From Legionellales bacterium UBA4759 (GTDB lineage: Bacteria; Pseudomonadota; Gammaproteobacteria; Legionellales; Legionellaceae): a stretch of 56,490 nt of DNA. The stretch spans positions 1 through 56,490 of the forward strand of contig DHHZ01000061.1 of NCBI GenBank assembly GCA_002403515.1, in the 5' to 3' direction. Each line of letters opens with the position of its first letter. Positions within the stretch are counted from its first letter, which is position 1. Below, in pieces: positions 44,754 through 52,330 of the stretch. The position numbers and the translations under genes were made by a program. The notes beneath the pieces were generated by a model. That model saw only the letters and a program-made list of their open reading frames with translations. It did not search any database and had not been told where the DNA came from.

Positions 44754-45734
44754 ATGAAAAAAATTTTGGGTGTTGTTATTTTGTTATGTAGTCTAGCTGT
44801 ACATGCTGATTTTTTTTCTAGTCAGAAAATCTGTGACTTGAAAAAGCATCAATGTCTTTCTGCGCATATAAAAAAACAATTCCAAAAATACTCATTTGTA
44901 GTATTTCAAAAAAAACAGAATGGGCCATGGTTTTCTGTTTTTGAATTTCAAGAAGCCCCTGTTCCAACGGCACCAAAAACAGCTTTGCGTTGTGATGTGC
45001 ATTTGAGTGATTGCCTTTTTGCAGGAAATGCAAAATTAAATCCGCGGCATGAAGCCAAAGTTATGGTGTATCGCACTCAAGATGGCGGTAGCCACTGGAA
45101 AAAAAGTAATTTAAACTATCTAAGTCATGAGCAATTTAGTGAACTGGTGTCATTACATTGTCAGAAGAATTTGACTCAATGTATACTTCTGGTGCAAGCG
45201 CAGCAACAAAATCAACCCCTTATTGAAAATTATATTCAAATTTCAAAAGATCAAGGGCGAAGTTGGTCGAGCCCTGTGATATTAAAAAATCCCAATCAAG
45301 CGCATATTTTAGTTTCAGAGCTTGCATGTGATGGCGCCCATCAATGCTTTATTGCATCAAGAAAAGGGACCTTGCGACCAGAGACATTTTTTTATCAATC
45401 CGAAGATGATGGTCATCATTGGCATCAGGCATTATTTGCCAAATCCAATATGCTAAATTTAGAAACAGACTTGATTGCAGGCCTACAGTGTCAACAAGAT
45501 GGTAATATGTGTTTGGCAATTCGTTATGAAAAAAACAAGACTAACCAGGTGATTCAATCCGTATATCAAAAACAATCAAATACGCCCTGGAAAAAAATGG
45601 CTACACTTTCTGATAAATTAAAAAACCCAATACAGAATTTCCAATGCGATTCGCATTTAAAATTCTGTATGGTACAAGGCGATATCACCTTGCAAACTAA
45701 AGATAGTGGTTATTCTTGGCAGGAAGTGAATTAA
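44754..45734 (+). CDS. Exported six-repeat protein, probable six-bladed beta-propeller with paired Cys
   Basis: ATG at 44754, after TAGGATG, gives 326 residues with a signal peptide ending at LAVHA. The mature part is six repeats of 52-56 residues. Each opens with a Cys pair, C-x5/6-C, at 27/34, 80/87, 136/143, 192/198, 246/253 and 298/305, and ends with a conserved Trp at 59, 115, 171, 223, 279 and 322. Four repeats have an Asp-box-like turn before the Trp: TQDGGSHW, SKDQGRSW, SEDDGHHW and TKDSGYSW. This fits a sialidase/BNR-type propeller. Sialidase catalytic residues (Arg triad, Tyr) were not recognised, so a binding or structural role is as likely as an enzyme. The protein follows the hybrid kinase by 8 nt. 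Confidence 0.85.
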   Translation: MKKILGVVILLCSLAVHADFFSSQKICDLKKHQCLSAHIKKQFQKYSFVVFQKKQNGPWFSVFEFQEAPVPTAPKTALRCDVHLSDCLFAGNAKLNPRHEAKVMVYRTQDGGSHWKKSNLNYLSHEQFSELVSLHCQKNLTQCILLVQAQQQNQPLIENYIQISKDQGRSWSSPVILKNPNQAHILVSELACDGAHQCFIASRKGTLRPETFFYQSEDDGHHWHQALFAKSNMLNLETDLIAGLQCQQDGNMCLAIRYEKNKTNQVIQSVYQKQSNTPWKKMATLSDKLKNPIQNFQCDSHLKFCMVQGDITLQTKDSGYSWQEVN

Positions 45735-45748
45735 AAACAGGAAAACAC

Positions 45749-45777
45749 TTGCATTCCTGATTAAATAAACATATAAT
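45749..45777 (+). promoter_or_regulatory. Sigma70 promoter of tRNA-fMet / rimP-nusA-infB
   Basis: TTGCAT (45749-45754) and a perfect TATAAT (45772-45777) are spaced by 17 bp. Transcription would begin about 45784, six bases before the tRNA, as expected for a tRNA gene. Confidence 0.8.
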
Positions 45778-45789
45778 CTCTTTCACTGA

Positions 45790-45866
<77 letters not shown>

Positions 45867-45872
45867 AATTTG

Positions 45873-45894
45873 AACCCCATTTATGGGGTTTTTT
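45873..45894 (+). terminator. Intrinsic terminator after tRNA-fMet
   Basis: AACCCCA (45873-45879) and TGGGGTT (45884-45890) form a 7-bp stem with a TTTA loop, followed by further T. It should end most tRNA transcripts, with some read-through to rimP. Confidence 0.85.
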
Positions 45895-45929
45895 ATTATG
45901 TGTAAAAATTAAACACGGTCTATATACTC

Positions 45930-46385
45930 ATGACATTAAATACACAACAGAAAATTGAAGCACTTGTTCTTCCTATTTTAGAGCGAATGGGTTATAAATT
46001 ATGGGGATGTCAATGTCAATTCAATCAAAACCAACGATTAATTCGAATTTTTATTGATAAATCTGAAGGCATTCAGTTAACGGACTGCGAGCAAGTCAGC
46101 CACGCCGTCAGTGCAGCTTTAGATGTTGAGGATATGATAGTTGATCAATACCGATTAGAAATATCTTCTCCCGGATTGCCAAAGCCGTTGTTTTATCCAT
46201 GGCAATATCAAGAGAATCTTGGAACAAAAATTAAAGTTAAACTAATCCGATTGGTTGAAGGACATCGATGGTTGCAAGGTGAAATTATTGCGGCTAATGA
46301 AAATGAATTAACAATTGCACATGATGGTGTGAATTATCAAATCGCATGGTCAAATATTTCAAAAGCTTTTATAGATAATGAATAA
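45930..46385 (+). CDS. rimP: Ribosome maturation factor RimP
   Basis: This 151-residue protein has the RimP layout: an N-terminal domain with LILRIFIDKSEG-like strand (LIRIFIDKSEGI) and LTDCEQVSHAVSAALD, then VDQYRLEISSPGL, then an SH3-like C-terminal domain. It helps mature the 30S subunit. It opens the rimP-nusA-infB-rbfA-truB run. The ATG has only a weak ribosome site. Confidence 0.95.
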   Translation: MTLNTQQKIEALVLPILERMGYKLWGCQCQFNQNQRLIRIFIDKSEGIQLTDCEQVSHAVSAALDVEDMIVDQYRLEISSPGLPKPLFYPWQYQENLGTKIKVKLIRLVEGHRWLQGEIIAANENELTIAHDGVNYQIAWSNISKAFIDNE

Positions 46386-46393
46386 TTAAACGG

Positions 46394-46412
46394 AATGATA
46401 AATTTTATCATT
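46394..46412 (+). other. AT-rich perfect inverted repeat between rimP and nusA
   Basis: AATGATAAA (46394-46402) and TTTATCATT (46404-46412) are perfect inverse complements around a single base. With almost no GC it is a poor terminator; it could be an mRNA processing site or an operator for nusA autoregulation. The function is unknown. Confidence 0.35.
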
Positions 46413-46445
46413 TAAAACGCATCTGATTTTAGAACGGGGTCGGAA

Positions 46446-47918
46446 ATGAGCAAAGAATTACTATTGGTTGCTGAAGCATTATCGAATGAAAAAGGGGTTG
46501 ATAAGCAAGTTGTATTAGAAGCTATTCAATCAGCTATAGAAACAGCAACAAGAAAATTATGTGGTTTAGAGTGGGGTGTGCGAGTAAAATTAGATAATCG
46601 CACCGGCGAATACCAAACATATCGTTTTTGGGATGTCATGGAAGCAAAAGATATAGAGTTTCCAGATAGACAATTAACCCTTGAAGAAGCCCAAGCTAAC
46701 CATCCCAATGCAAAATTAGGTGATCATCTTGAAGAGCCTATTGAATCCATCGCATTTGGTCGTATTGCAGCTCAAACCGCTAGACAAGTTCTTATGCAAA
46801 AAGTTCGTGAAGCAGAAAGAAATTTAGTGGTTGATCAATATAGAGCTAAAGTGGGGCACTTAATTCATGGAACTGTGAAAAAAGTTACCAGAGACTATTT
46901 GATTATCGATTTAGGTGGTAAAGCGGAAGCATTTTTACCAAGAAATGAAATGCTCCCACAAGAAATGTTTCGATTAAATGATAGAGTGCGCGGCCTACTT
47001 TATGAAATTTCTGAGAGCCCAAGAGGTCCTCAATTGCTGTTGAGTCGCTCTCGAATTGAAATGTTAACGGAATTATTTACCATTGAAGTTCCTGAAATTG
47101 GTGAAAATATTATCCAAATTAAAGCGGCTGCTCGTGAACCTGGCGTTCGCGCTAAAATTGCAGTAAAAACCAATGATGGACGCATAGATCCAGTTGGTGC
47201 TTGTGTAGGAATGCGCGGTGCACGTGTGCAAGCGGTTTCAACAGAGTTGGGTGGTGAACGTGTTGATATTATTTTATGGGATGATAATCCTGCACAACTC
47301 GTTATTAATGCCATGGCGCCAGCAGAAATCAGTTCTATTGTGGTGGATGAAGATTCACACACCATGGACCTTGCGGTGCAACAAGAATATTTATCTCAAG
47401 CGATTGGTCGAAATGGTCAAAATGTCCGCTTAGCAAGTCAGTTGACTGGCTGGACATTGAATGTAATGTCAGTTGCTGATCTGGAAGGAAAAAACCAGCA
47501 AGAAACACAACGTGTTGTTCAGGCGTTCGTTAAACAAATGGACATCGATGAAGAAATTTCACAGTTATTAGTTGCTAGTGGATTTTCAACTATTGAAGAA
47601 ATTGCTTATGTTCCTGCAGATGAGCTTTTAGCGATTGAAGGTTTTGACGAAGAAATTATTAATGAACTACGAAATCGTGCGAATACCGCGTTAATCGCTC
47701 AGGCATTGTCTTTAGAAGATATGGACACTGCCATGATGTCTTTACCCGGCATGACCAATGAAGTTGCACAACAGCTTCAATCTAAGGGTATTAAATCATT
47801 AGATGAATTAGCAGAATTAGACATTGAAGAGTTAACCACAATTCCTGGTGTTTCAGAAAAAACAGCCGGTGAATGGATCATGAAAGCTCGTGAACCTTGG
47901 TTTAAAGAAAACGAATAG
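46446..47918 (+). CDS. nusA: Transcription termination/antitermination protein NusA
   Basis: This 490-residue protein has the N-terminal RNA-polymerase-binding domain (1-125), an S1 domain (about 135-200, GTVKKVTRDYLIIDLGGKAEAF-like), two KH domains (with VGACVGMRGARVQ and QAIGRNGQNVRLA), and two C-terminal acidic repeats (each DELxxIEGFDEE/ELTTIPGVSEK type) that bind alpha and N. It controls pausing, termination and antitermination. GGGGTCGGA lies before the ATG. Confidence 0.97.
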   Translation: MSKELLLVAEALSNEKGVDKQVVLEAIQSAIETATRKLCGLEWGVRVKLDNRTGEYQTYRFWDVMEAKDIEFPDRQLTLEEAQANHPNAKLGDHLEEPIESIAFGRIAAQTARQVLMQKVREAERNLVVDQYRAKVGHLIHGTVKKVTRDYLIIDLGGKAEAFLPRNEMLPQEMFRLNDRVRGLLYEISESPRGPQLLLSRSRIEMLTELFTIEVPEIGENIIQIKAAAREPGVRAKIAVKTNDGRIDPVGACVGMRGARVQAVSTELGGERVDIILWDDNPAQLVINAMAPAEISSIVVDEDSHTMDLAVQQEYLSQAIGRNGQNVRLASQLTGWTLNVMSVADLEGKNQQETQRVVQAFVKQMDIDEEISQLLVASGFSTIEEIAYVPADELLAIEGFDEEIINELRNRANTALIAQALSLEDMDTAMMSLPGMTNEVAQQLQSKGIKSLDELAELDIEELTTIPGVSEKTAGEWIMKAREPWFKENE

Positions 47919-47968
47919 TAATAAGATGACCTTACCTTTGATGGTGGAAATCGAGAGAGGATAAAAAT

Positions 47969-50521
47969 ATGGCGGATGTTACAGTAAAGCAATTGGCTAC
48001 CGCAGTAGGCGTACCTGTGGACCGTCTCTTAACTCAAATTAAAGAGGCAGGCCTACCGATAACAGATGAGATGCAAGTGATTAATGAAGAGCAAAAAAAA
48101 TTATTGCTTAATTATTTAAAAACTTCGCACGCTTCGGGCTCAAGTATAATGCCAAATCGCATTACCTTAAAGCGAAAAAGCCTCTCTCAAGTTGTTAGTC
48201 ACGACAGTCAGGGTCATAAAACGGTAAATATTGAAGTACGTAAAAAGAAAGTTTTTGTCAAAAAACCAGCGGTTGAAGAAGCACCACCTGTTATCGAAGA
48301 ACCTGTCGTGGTTGAAGAACCTGCAGTACATATTGAGCCTGAGATAACACAAGAAATATTAGCTACTGATGTTTCTGAAAATGCTCCAGAAATTGCTGAT
48401 GTTGAAGAAGCGGTGCAAACTGAAGAAAAACCAGTGGTTGCAAAAGAGGCAGTGAATGCTTCTACAGAGCCTAAGGCTTCTGAAAAACCAAAAGAAAAAA
48501 TCGAGCCTAAAGTCGCTAAAAAGAAAAATTTTGCTGATGATGAACGTGAAGAGGGCGCAGGTTTTAAACATAAAACAGCAGGCCATAAGAAAAAAACAAG
48601 TCATCACGTGCATACACCAATGATTGCAGATGAATCTAGCGATGCTGATGGCTTTATGCACTCACGCCGATTTAAACCTAAAAAGAAAAAAGGTTTTGAA
48701 AAATCTGAGAAATTTAAAGAAGCACAAGAATCTATCAAACACGGTTTTGAGATGCCAACAGCGCCAGTGATTCATGAAGTCATCATTCCAGAGACAATCA
48801 TAGTGTCTGATTTGGCTAAGAAGATGTCTATAAAAGCCGCAGATTTGATTAAAACATTAATGTCTATGGGCGTTATGGCTACAATTAACCAAGTGTTAGA
48901 TCAAGAAACTGCCGTCCTTGCGGTTGAAGAATTGGGTCATGTGGCTAAACCATTGATGGAAAATGCTATTGAAGATAGTTTGGATGATTCTTTGAATCAC
49001 CAACATGAACTGAAAACCAGAGCGCCAGTTGTGACCATCATGGGTCACGTTGACCATGGTAAAACTTCTTTATTAGATTATATTCGTCGCACTCGAGTTG
49101 CTGCCGGAGAAGCAGGGGGGATTACCCAACATATTGGTGCTTATCATGTGAGCACTCCCCGCGGAGAAATTACATTTTTAGATACCCCAGGTCACGCGGC
49201 ATTTACAGCCATGCGAGCGCGCGGTGCGCAGGCAACCGACTTGGTCGTATTGATTGTAGCTGCTGATGATGGTGTTAAGCCTCAAACCATTGAAGCGATA
49301 CAACATGCCAAGGCTGCAAAAGTTCCTGTTATTGTCGCTATTAATAAAATGGATAAACCAGGTGTTGATCCGGATAAAGTGATGAATGAATTGGCGAACT
49401 ATGAGGTTATTCCTGAAGCTTGGGGTGGGGATACAATGTTTATTCCTATTTCTGCTAAAACAGGACTTGGTATTGATGAGTTACTTGATTCTATCGTGTT
49501 ACAAGCTGAAGTTTTAGAACTGAAAGCTTCTGATGAAGGTGTTGCTAAAGGTGTTGTTATTGAATCACGATTGGATAAAGGTCGTGGGCCTGTTGCCACT
49601 ATTTTAGTTCAGCGTGGAACACTTCGTCGTGGTGATATTTTATTGGCAGGTTTCCAACATGGTCGCGTACGAGCTTTGATTGATGATCAAGGTCGTATGA
49701 TTGAAAGTGCTGGTCCTTCTATACCAGTCGAAGTCCTTGGTTTATCAGCAGTACCTCTTGCTGGTGATGATGCAATTGTCGTGCTGGATGAGAAAAAAGC
49801 TCGAGAAGTTGCATTGTTTAGACAAGGCAAATATCGTGATGTTCAAATTGCTAAACGTTCAAAAGGCTCTTTAGAAGGCTTATTTGAGAATTTAAATGCG
49901 TCTCAAGCACAAGTTTTAAATGTTGTTTTAAAAGCAGACGTACAAGGTTCAGTAGAAGCGATTGCTGATGCATTGCGTAAATTGTCTACCGATGAGGTCA
50001 GTGTTGCTATTATTGCCAATGGTGTGGGTGGAATCACAGAATCTGATATTCATTTAGCGATTGCTTCAAATGCAATGGTTATCGGTTTTAATGTTCGTGC
50101 TGATGCAACAGCCAAGCGTTTAGCTGAATCTGAAAATGTTCCTCTACATTATTACAGTGTTATCTATGATATTGTCGACAATATTAAAAATGCGATGTCT
50201 GGAATGTTACAGCCACAATTTAGAGAACAAATTGTAGGTATTTGTGAAGTACGAGAAGTATTCCGTTCGCCTAAATTGGGTGCGATTGCTGGTTGTATGG
50301 TCACAGAAGGGTTTGTAAAACGTAATTTACCAATACGTGTATTGCGTGACAATGTGGTGATTTATGAGGGAACATTAGAATCATTAAGACGATTTAAAGA
50401 AGACGTTGCAGAAGTTCGTCAAGGTTTTGAATGTGGTGTTGGTGTTAAAAACTACAACGACGTTAAACCAGGTGATTTGATTGAAGTCTTTGAAAAAATT
50501 GAAGAAAGAAGAGTATTATGA
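47969..50521 (+). CDS. infB: Translation initiation factor IF-2
   Basis: This 850-residue factor brings initiator tRNA to the 30S subunit. The N-terminal IF2N domain is followed by a long charged, low-complexity Glu/Val/Pro/Lys linker (about 75-270) and a second N domain. The GTPase core begins near 350 with G1 GHVDHGKTS, then DTPGHAAF and NKMD. The C-terminal domains end with EVRQGFECGVGVKNYND. AGAGAGG precedes the ATG, and the stop overlaps rbfA by ATGA. Confidence 0.97.
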   Translation: MADVTVKQLATAVGVPVDRLLTQIKEAGLPITDEMQVINEEQKKLLLNYLKTSHASGSSIMPNRITLKRKSLSQVVSHDSQGHKTVNIEVRKKKVFVKKPAVEEAPPVIEEPVVVEEPAVHIEPEITQEILATDVSENAPEIADVEEAVQTEEKPVVAKEAVNASTEPKASEKPKEKIEPKVAKKKNFADDEREEGAGFKHKTAGHKKKTSHHVHTPMIADESSDADGFMHSRRFKPKKKKGFEKSEKFKEAQESIKHGFEMPTAPVIHEVIIPETIIVSDLAKKMSIKAADLIKTLMSMGVMATINQVLDQETAVLAVEELGHVAKPLMENAIEDSLDDSLNHQHELKTRAPVVTIMGHVDHGKTSLLDYIRRTRVAAGEAGGITQHIGAYHVSTPRGEITFLDTPGHAAFTAMRARGAQATDLVVLIVAADDGVKPQTIEAIQHAKAAKVPVIVAINKMDKPGVDPDKVMNELANYEVIPEAWGGDTMFIPISAKTGLGIDELLDSIVLQAEVLELKASDEGVAKGVVIESRLDKGRGPVATILVQRGTLRRGDILLAGFQHGRVRALIDDQGRMIESAGPSIPVEVLGLSAVPLAGDDAIVVLDEKKAREVALFRQGKYRDVQIAKRSKGSLEGLFENLNASQAQVLNVVLKADVQGSVEAIADALRKLSTDEVSVAIIANGVGGITESDIHLAIASNAMVIGFNVRADATAKRLAESENVPLHYYSVIYDIVDNIKNAMSGMLQPQFREQIVGICEVREVFRSPKLGAIAGCMVTEGFVKRNLPIRVLRDNVVIYEGTLESLRRFKEDVAEVRQGFECGVGVKNYNDVKPGDLIEVFEKIEERRVL

Positions 50522-50874
50522 AAACGCCCTCAAAACGAACCCAACGTGTTGCTGAGTTAATACAACGCAAATTGGCGCAGTTGATTCAAACAGAATGTAA
50601 AGATCCAAGACTCCCGTCTTGGATCACTATCTCTGCAGTAGATGTCAGTGCTGATTTTTCTTATGCGAAAGTTTACTTTACTGTGTTACAGTCAGACCCA
50701 TTTGAAGCATTAACGGCATTAAATTCTGTTGCAAGCTTTTTACGGGCACAATTGGCAAAAACACTGACCATTAGAACTGTACCCCAACTTCAATTTGTCC
50801 ACGATGAATCCTTAGATTATGGTCGAAAAATGAAGGCGATGATTGATAAAGCTGATTTTGGCAATGAAGAGTGA
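50518..50874 (+). CDS. rbfA: Ribosome-binding factor A
   Basis: This 118-residue KH-like protein has RTQRVAELIQRKLAQLI, LPSWITISAVDVSADFSYAKVYFT-like and the C-terminal FVHDESLDYG signature. It acts in 30S maturation and cold adaptation. The start overlaps infB by 4 nt and the end touches truB, so the three are probably translated in a coupled way. Confidence 0.95.
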   Translation: MKTPSKRTQRVAELIQRKLAQLIQTECKDPRLPSWITISAVDVSADFSYAKVYFTVLQSDPFEALTALNSVASFLRAQLAKTLTIRTVPQLQFVHDESLDYGRKMKAMIDKADFGNEE

Positions 50875-50876
50875 TG

Positions 50877-51764
50877 ATGAATGGTTTGTTGTTATTGAAT
50901 AAATCTTTGGGCCACTCATCTAATCGCGCTATGCAGCAAGTCAAGCGCTTATTTGGTTTAAAAAAGATAGGACATACGGGTAGTTTAGACCCCTTAGCTT
51001 CTGGCATGTTGCCACTTTGTTTTGGTGAAGCCACCAAGTTTGCGCAGTATCTTCTAGATGCCGATAAATCTTATGAAGTAACCGGATTACTAGGGATACA
51101 AACTACCACTGGCGATATTGAGGGTGATATTGTTCAAGAATCAGATGTGCCTTCATTAGATGTTGCTCAGTTAGAAGAAATTCTAAGTCAATTCCGAGGG
51201 CGTATTATGCAAACGCCTCCGATGTATTCAGCCTTAAAACACCAAGGCCAGCCGCTATACCGCTATGCTTTGCAAGGCATTGATATAGAACGCGCCGCTC
51301 GCAAGGTGGATATTAACCATTTGGAATTACTGTCTTTTAATAGCCCCTATTTTACGATTCGAGTTTCCTCTTCCAAGGGAACCTATATGCGCACTCTGAT
51401 TGAAGATATTGGTCAGGCCATAGGCTGTGGCGCCCATGTTGTCAAACTGCATCGTTTATCAACGGCAGGTTTTCAAGCACATGAAATGGTCAGTTTTGAA
51501 GAGCTTGAGCAAATGACAGAACAACAACGAGTTCAAAGGGTATTACCTATGGATGTGATGGTGGCTAATTTTCCAAAATTAAGTTTGGATAAGGCTGCAA
51601 GTTTACGTTTAATGCAGGGACAAGTTCTTAATGAAATGGCGCTTAGCCCACAAACCTACCGTGTTTATAATGAAAAAGATGAGTTTTTTGGCTTGGCTGA
51701 TTTTCTAGCTGGTAAAGGCCTTGTTGCGAAAAGGCTTTGTCTTCATATTTTAGAAAAAGATTAG
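50877..51764 (+). CDS. truB: tRNA pseudouridine(55) synthase
   Basis: The catalytic Asp38 is in HTGSLDPLASG, near the expected position, with TYEVTG-like, PPMYSALKHQGQPLY and SSKGTYMRTL motifs. The enzyme makes pseudouridine 55 in the T-loop of tRNAs. GTG at 50871 and ATG at 50874 and 50877 are all possible; ATG at 50877 is best spaced from GAAGAG and gives 295 residues. The C-terminal PUA-like part is present. Confidence 0.95.
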   Translation: MNGLLLLNKSLGHSSNRAMQQVKRLFGLKKIGHTGSLDPLASGMLPLCFGEATKFAQYLLDADKSYEVTGLLGIQTTTGDIEGDIVQESDVPSLDVAQLEEILSQFRGRIMQTPPMYSALKHQGQPLYRYALQGIDIERAARKVDINHLELLSFNSPYFTIRVSSSKGTYMRTLIEDIGQAIGCGAHVVKLHRLSTAGFQAHEMVSFEELEQMTEQQRVQRVLPMDVMVANFPKLSLDKAASLRLMQGQVLNEMALSPQTYRVYNEKDEFFGLADFLAGKGLVAKRLCLHILEKD

Positions 51765-51794
51765 GTTTTTTAACACAAAAAAACCTAGTTTTTA
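51762..51794 (+). terminator. Intrinsic terminator after truB
   Basis: The truB stop codon sits in the left arm. AGGTTTTTT (51763-51771) pairs with AAAAAAACCT (51777-51786) around a short loop, and a T-rich run follows. The stem is mainly A-T. The rest of the 200-bp gap to rpsO holds only the rpsO promoter. Confidence 0.7.
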
Positions 51795-51899
51795 TCTGTA
51801 CCTCATGGCAATTGATACAAGTATACCTTCGTTTTTAAGCCCTGGCGGTATAAATTCAAAATTTTAAAGAATTTTTATGATATCAACTAGAATCAGTGC

Positions 51900-51928
51900 T
51901 TGTTTTTTATAAGTCATCTGTTTATAAT
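51900..51928 (+). promoter_or_regulatory. Sigma70 promoter of rpsO
   Basis: TTGTTT (51900-51905) and a perfect TATAAT (51923-51928) are spaced by 17 bp. Transcription would begin near 51935, leaving a 30-nt leader with TAGGAG before the rpsO ATG. This fits independent transcription of rpsO after the truB terminator. Confidence 0.75.
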
Positions 51929-51964
51929 ACTTCCTTTTTGTAGTCAATTGATTAGGAGTCCGGC

Positions 51965-52240
51965 ATGGCGTTAACCCGTGCACTAAAAGCAGAAATTGTT
52001 AGTGAATTTCAACGTGGAAAAAATGAAACTGGCTCACCAGAAGTTCAAGTTTCTTTAATGACACATCGAATTAAACAATTAACTGAACATTTTAAAGCGA
52101 ACAAAAACGATAACCATTCACGTCGTGGTTTACAAACCATCGTGAATAAGCGTCGTAAACTTTTGAAGTATCTAAAAAATAGAGATATGGATCGCTATAT
52201 GTCTTTAATTCAGCGCTTAGGCTTAAGAGATTCATATTAA
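51965..52240 (+). CDS. rpsO: 30S ribosomal protein S15
   Basis: This 91-residue protein has the S15 landmarks TGSPEVQVSLMTHRIKQL, DNHSRRGLQTIVNKRRKLLKYL and the C-terminal YMSLIQRLGLR. It binds the central domain of 16S rRNA. TAGGAG precedes the ATG. Its pairing with pnp is conserved. Confidence 0.98.
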   Translation: MALTRALKAEIVSEFQRGKNETGSPEVQVSLMTHRIKQLTEHFKANKNDNHSRRGLQTIVNKRRKLLKYLKNRDMDRYMSLIQRLGLRDSY

Positions 52241-52270
52241 GATTTTTTTATTAAAAAATATTTACTCATA

Positions 52271-52298
52271 AAAAGCGCAGATCTCTGCGCTTTTTTTT
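52271..52298 (+). terminator. Intrinsic terminator between rpsO and pnp
   Basis: AAAAGCGCAG (52271-52280) and CTGCGC followed by T8 (52285-52298) form a GC-rich stem with an ATCT loop; with the A and T runs the stem extends to 10 bp. It should end most rpsO transcripts, with read-through to pnp, as in E. coli. Confidence 0.9.
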
Positions 52299-52330
52299 AA
52301 GCATTCTATTAAATGAATAAGGAAAACTTT

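Noticed and set aside
44754..45734. Call as an active sialidase
   Set aside because: Asp-box-like turns are present, but the catalytic Arg triad, Tyr and Glu were not identified, so only the fold is proposed.
48359..48661. Minus-strand open frame rich in Phe and Cys opposite the infB linker
   Set aside because: It mirrors the Glu/Lys-rich repeats of the IF-2 linker (GAA/AAA read backwards as TTC/TTT) and is not a gene.
48190..48780. Repetitive Glu/Val/Pro stretch considered as a tandem repeat element
   Set aside because: It is the normal low-complexity linker of IF-2 and varies from unit to unit.
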